Source: Plantago elongata (lineage: Eukaryota > Streptophyta > Magnoliopsida > Lamiales > Plantaginaceae). From it: DNA of 64,000 nt. The translations under genes were made by a program, and so were the position numbers. The notes under the pieces were generated by a model. That model was not told the origin of the DNA, did no database searches, and saw only the letters and a list, made by a program, of their open reading frames with translations. Shown piece by piece: positions 60,217 to 64,000 of this stretch (position 1 is the first letter of the stretch; every line of letters starts with the position of its first letter). The stretch is from positions 1 through 64,000 of the forward strand of contig JAYMSP010000219.1 in the NCBI GenBank assembly GCA_036897095.1, written 5' to 3'.

Positions 60217-63200
60217 GTTTGGTTAATTGAGTATTATACATTGAATTAAAAAAACTAAGCTTTAGATTGTTAAAATCAATTAAGATCGAGCTATAGGTAT
60301 GGAAGTGTGTAAAAAGAGTGGCGTTTGTAACACCTTTAATCTTCTCTTCGGTTTTCAATGTGTGTATTAATTAGTAAACGTTGTCTTTATGTCTTATGAC
60401 ATGTGATTTCACTGAGATAATATTCTGGCTTCAACTTACTATAGTATCTATTTTATCATGTGAAATACACAATTTCTGGTGATTTTTACTGTTAACTATT
60501 TGACGGACATTTAGAAGTTACAATATGTCATATATATGTGATAAACTATACATTACTAAGAGTTGATCTAATGTGGATTGATTATAAGATAGTAACCTAT
60601 GTATTATTTCGTGAAACCAACATATAATCTGAAATACGGTATATGAGTAACTACAACCGGTTAAAGAGCGGGCTTTCATTGTCTTCATCGATTAGCGTTC
60701 CTTTTAATGTTTTCTATATAGTTGTTGCGGAATTTGGTTCGAAAGGCCACAAGAATGATAGATCTCGATCCCTAAATTACACGTTGATCAGTTCACAACC
60801 ATATAGTACTTATCTTCAGATTAAGTTGGGATCCGACAAGTCATGTCTTGTTAATACATTCACATTTGACATTGCCTATTTATATCACTTCGAACTAACC
60901 GAATCACTTTAGCAGATTCTACAGATCAACAATGGGCCATTTCACGTAGTCGAACGTTTGACCACTCAAACACCTACTTTAAGTTCAAAGTTTAAATGCA
61001 ATCGGAATATGATTTTACTCTAAACAACTATTTTGCGACTTGGTGTGTCCATAGAAATTGACAGTGCAGTATCTTAGTATCTTGGTGTGCTCGACACACT
61101 GACAAAAATAAAACATAACAAATAAATATAAATAATAGTGTAACTAATAATTTAGATGACATGTTTGTATGTTTCTAGCAGAATATATTATATTCCTATA
61201 ATTCAACGAGACTCATACCTAAATGTTCACAATATATACAGATGTTGATAATGAACAAGAACTACTAATTTAGATCTAATCTTATGAAATCTTATGTAAA
61301 ACAAAATTACCTAATCTGGTGTTCTCGGACACTAGATAAAAACACTGAAAACTGCTTTGATATTCCAATGTATATTTTGTGTGTTTCATGCACACCAAGA
61401 CTAACACTAGAAAATACACACCTTTAAAGTTTGATGAAGTTACTCACCTTTACAAAAGTTTGATGGGGCTAGGAGCGCACGTAATACAATTTCACGGGTA
61501 TACCTTCTCACATACTTTCACCGTCTATAGGTATTACATATTGACCCGATAATGAAAGTATCAAATGAAATCCTTAATCTCTTAATTACGGAGTGTCTCA
61601 GCTTATCAACTAGACCACAAACGACCATTACTTCCCCTCATTTCTAAAAGGTAAGCATTCATAACTCTTTTGCAAAAAAACATAGGCTAAAGTTGCACAA
61701 AAAGTCTAAAACAAAGTAGCTAAATGCTAAAGCCTAAAGCCTAAAACTAACCCATACAAACTACAGAGAGTAGTTAGTTACCAACCCCTCCATTCCATAA
61801 TTGATTTGGATTTATACAAATCGGATTTATTAGCAATCAAAGAACAAAACCAAATTCTAGAAGAGCAAGTTGTTGATGAAGCCTATGGATAAGGTCACAC
61901 ATGGAGAATAGGACCCTCACCCCTTCCCATATTACCATGATCATCTTTTTCCCATACACACCTTAAAGTTTAAAACACACATGGAAATCTGAGAAACTTC
62001 ATGTGGTGTTAATTTTGACTTAACTCTTTTCGTGGATGGGGCTCAGTTCTCGACTAGGACAACAGAATGAAGACACCAGCTTCTATCAATTGGGACATAC
62101 TTTTCTTCACTCACTTCTTATTTTCCTTTATAGGATTCATATATTTGCATGTGGTGGTAAGTAACATCTATCTCTATTGTCCTTTGATGATCAATGGAGT
62201 GGACTTAAAGTTGGTTTGTGTTGATGTGTAGCAATTGACCAAACATAAATGATGGGGCATTTCCTGTTTTCTTCTGCTATATTTGGCCCTATAGATGAGA
62301 AAATATGATCATCATCACATGTAGCAAGTAGTAGTAGTAGTACATTTGTGAAAGAGTTCTCTTTATAAAAAGAAAAGGTAGTTGTACATGTTTTGGTTAA
62401 AATGACCATACCTGCATGTCTTCAGTGCAACTATATCGATCATTTTCACAACCCCATATATAGTACAAAATAAAAATCTAAGGAATTCAATTTATGATAA
62501 CTCTTCAACTTATAAAGAAGTTCAAACCTATAATTAATCATTTATATTGACTCCTTCTATATAAATTTCTTCCATAATTCTTTTATCGGTGTATGAGAAA
62601 TATTTCTTAGGGGCTGATTGGGAAGCGATTTGAATTGGGAAATGCCCATTCAAATAGCCTGTTTTGTACATAAAACATGCTATTTGAATGGGTATTTTCC
62701 AATTCAAATCGCTTCCCAATCAGCCCCTTAGACATCTAGAACTTTCTTTTCAGTAGTATGCTTAATGCTCGCAAGTGCACAACTGCACACATCCAAAGCA
62801 TCTTATGTTCACCAGGACTATGATGTTTCCTTTGAAGAATGTGTGCATTTTCAACTTGGTTACAGACTAGTAATATTCCGATTGAAATATATACATCGAT
62901 CTCGTGATCTGTAGGACTTTTGAGCATTTTTTATGTGCAGTAAGACCACGGTCTCGAATAATCCATATCAAAATGCATTTATGAATTAGTATTATGTTTG
63001 TATTCAAGAATTGAGAGGTTACTTCAATGAGTAACCACAATACCATATCTTGAGAGGAGCAATGCTTGAGCAAATTATATATATGCCATAGCCCATAAGC
63101 ATTGTGACGCTGTTGGGCCTTAATTAGCCAAGTTTTGGAAAATAGTCTGACCCAATAACATATACATGAGCCTTTTTATTCAAAAAGGTCCAAGCCCGGG

Positions 63201-63691
63201 AACTTTATATTGGACTGGACTCTGCTTTTCCAGTCTGGATCCTACAGTAAGAACTCAGAACAGTGGAGATACAATATGGAGATATAATGAATTTTGAACT
63301 CTAATATATGTAAAATGAATAAATGTTATTTAAGGTTAATAGTTATAATATCATTCGATTTGAAATACAAACCTGCTCTAAACAAATTGAGTCCGAGATT
63401 AACCATTCAAACATCATAATATATTTCTTTTAACATTATACTTCATCTGCTCGAAAATAATTTTCCGTTTCGCCATTTTAATGTCCCAAATAAATATTGC
63501 ATTTATTTTTATGTCAATTACCGCTTTAACTTCAGCAATAGATATATTTTAACAATAAATTCACTGACATTATTATATATATCCAACTCTCACAACTTTA
63601 CAAATCAATTTTGAGGGCCAATGTTATTATTTTATTCAGAATGAATATATATATACAACATTATTTTGACACCACACGATCAATAGTTCAC
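60217..63691. other. Intergenic region right of the LAX gene
   Basis: No gene is supported in about 3.5 kb. It holds the Tourist-like palindrome (62,610-62,727), scattered copies of a TGGTGTNCTCGACAYAC motif (61,083 and 61,315), and Stowaway-like sequence near 63,430-63,500 (CATCTGCTCGAAAATAATTT). The rest is AT-rich and unremarkable. Confidence 0.5.
62610..62727. mobile_element. Tourist-like (PIF/Harbinger) MITE, palindromic, 118 bp
   Basis: The element starts GGGGCTGATTGGGAAGCG and ends CGCTTCCCAATCAGCCCC, an exact inverted pair. The arms continue inward almost perfectly (ATTTGAATTGG / CCAATTCAAAT, ATTCAAATAGC / GCTATTTGAAT) to a loop of about 20 bases. It is flanked by TTA on both sides, the target duplication typical of PIF/Harbinger elements. 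The near-perfect arms suggest recent insertion. Confidence 0.9.
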
Positions 63692-63844
63692 TTAGAAATA
63701 AGAAAACGTTTCCAAAGAGGGCAATAAATTCACAAAAAGAGCTTCAAACAAGTTATTTTGTCTAGTGCCCTTTGCAAGATACCCATCTACTCTATCATCC
63801 ACAGACTTCACAAATTCCTCTAGCTTGTCTCCCTCTTCTTGAAC
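63692..63844 (-). CDS. 3'-terminal exon of an unidentified gene (partial)
   Basis: On the minus strand an acceptor (AAATGTGATGCAG) at 63,845-63,857 opens a 51-codon frame. It begins VQEEGDKLEEFVKSVDDRVD and continues GYLAKGTRQNN to a stop at 63,692. The composition is clearly protein-like, with charged and helical character at first. The rest of the gene would lie right of the window. I do not recognise the family. Confidence 0.45.
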   Translation of the reverse strand, partial: VQEEGDKLEEFVKSVDDRVDGYLAKGTRQNNLFEALFVNLLPSLETFSYF

Positions 63845-64000
63845 CTGCATCACATTTCACAGCATATTACATCCCAAATCAAATTATATAAGTTTCTAGG
63901 TGTTGTAGATCGTATCGTGCTAATCTGTTTATACAGTTTTTGGTGTTCTCGACATACAGAGAGCAAGCTGTATGTGTTCTTTTAGTGTTAAATTCCGGTC

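Overview
The window is nuclear DNA of a eudicot plant. It is AT-rich, its genes are split by short GT-AG introns, MITE-type repeats are dense, and every recognisable gene belongs to a plant family. I cannot name the species. The abundant short elements with CAGTT/AACTG pentamers remind me of Caryophyllales genomes, but that is a weak impression. All exon joins below were derived by hand from splice signals and reading-frame continuity. Each multi-exon model closes in frame from ATG to stop.

Layout. 13-259 (+): terminal exon of an unidentified gene that starts before the window. 4.5-5.0 kb (-): one-exon C2-domain protein of SRC2/BAP type. 8.6-9.0 kb (-): two-exon defensin-like secreted peptide, easily missed because its signal-peptide exon is only 64 bp. 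10.1-14.6 kb (-): tandem pair of UGT85A-type glycosyltransferases. 15.6-19.4 kb (-): ten-exon plant O-fucosyltransferase-family gene. 19.6-26.7 kb: long gene-poor stretch with diverged local repeats. 26.8-28.8 kb (-): UFM1, the ubiquitin-fold modifier, in four exons. 31.6-32.5 kb (+): C2-domain pseudogene. 33.1-47.8 kb (-): thirty-exon PIR/SRA1 (CYFIP) subunit of the SCAR/WAVE complex, with an apparent U12-type AT-AC intron. 49.0-53.1 kb (+): chloroplast DnaJ of DJA6 type, divergent from PIR. 53.6-54.7 kb (-): thaumatin-like protein with a hydrophobic C-terminal tail, convergent with the DnaJ gene. 57.1-60.2 kb (+): LAX-type auxin influx carrier with a GC-AG first intron. 63.7-63.8 kb (-): terminal exon of a gene that continues past the right edge.

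The genes are a typical mixed plant neighbourhood, not a pathway cluster. Only the two UGTs form a functional group, by local duplication. Repeats include a pentamer-bearing MITE family (at least eight copies, five of them piled up at 6.4-7.0 kb), a Tourist-like palindromic MITE, a near-complete 250-bp hairpin, Stowaway-like and hAT-like MITEs, a solo LTR inside a PIR intron and possible LTR-element remnants. I see no CRISPR array, rRNA gene, convincing tRNA gene, or evidence of a wholly new multi-gene system. The best candidates for undescribed biology are the defensin-like gene, the AT-AC intron in PIR and the MITE pile-up.
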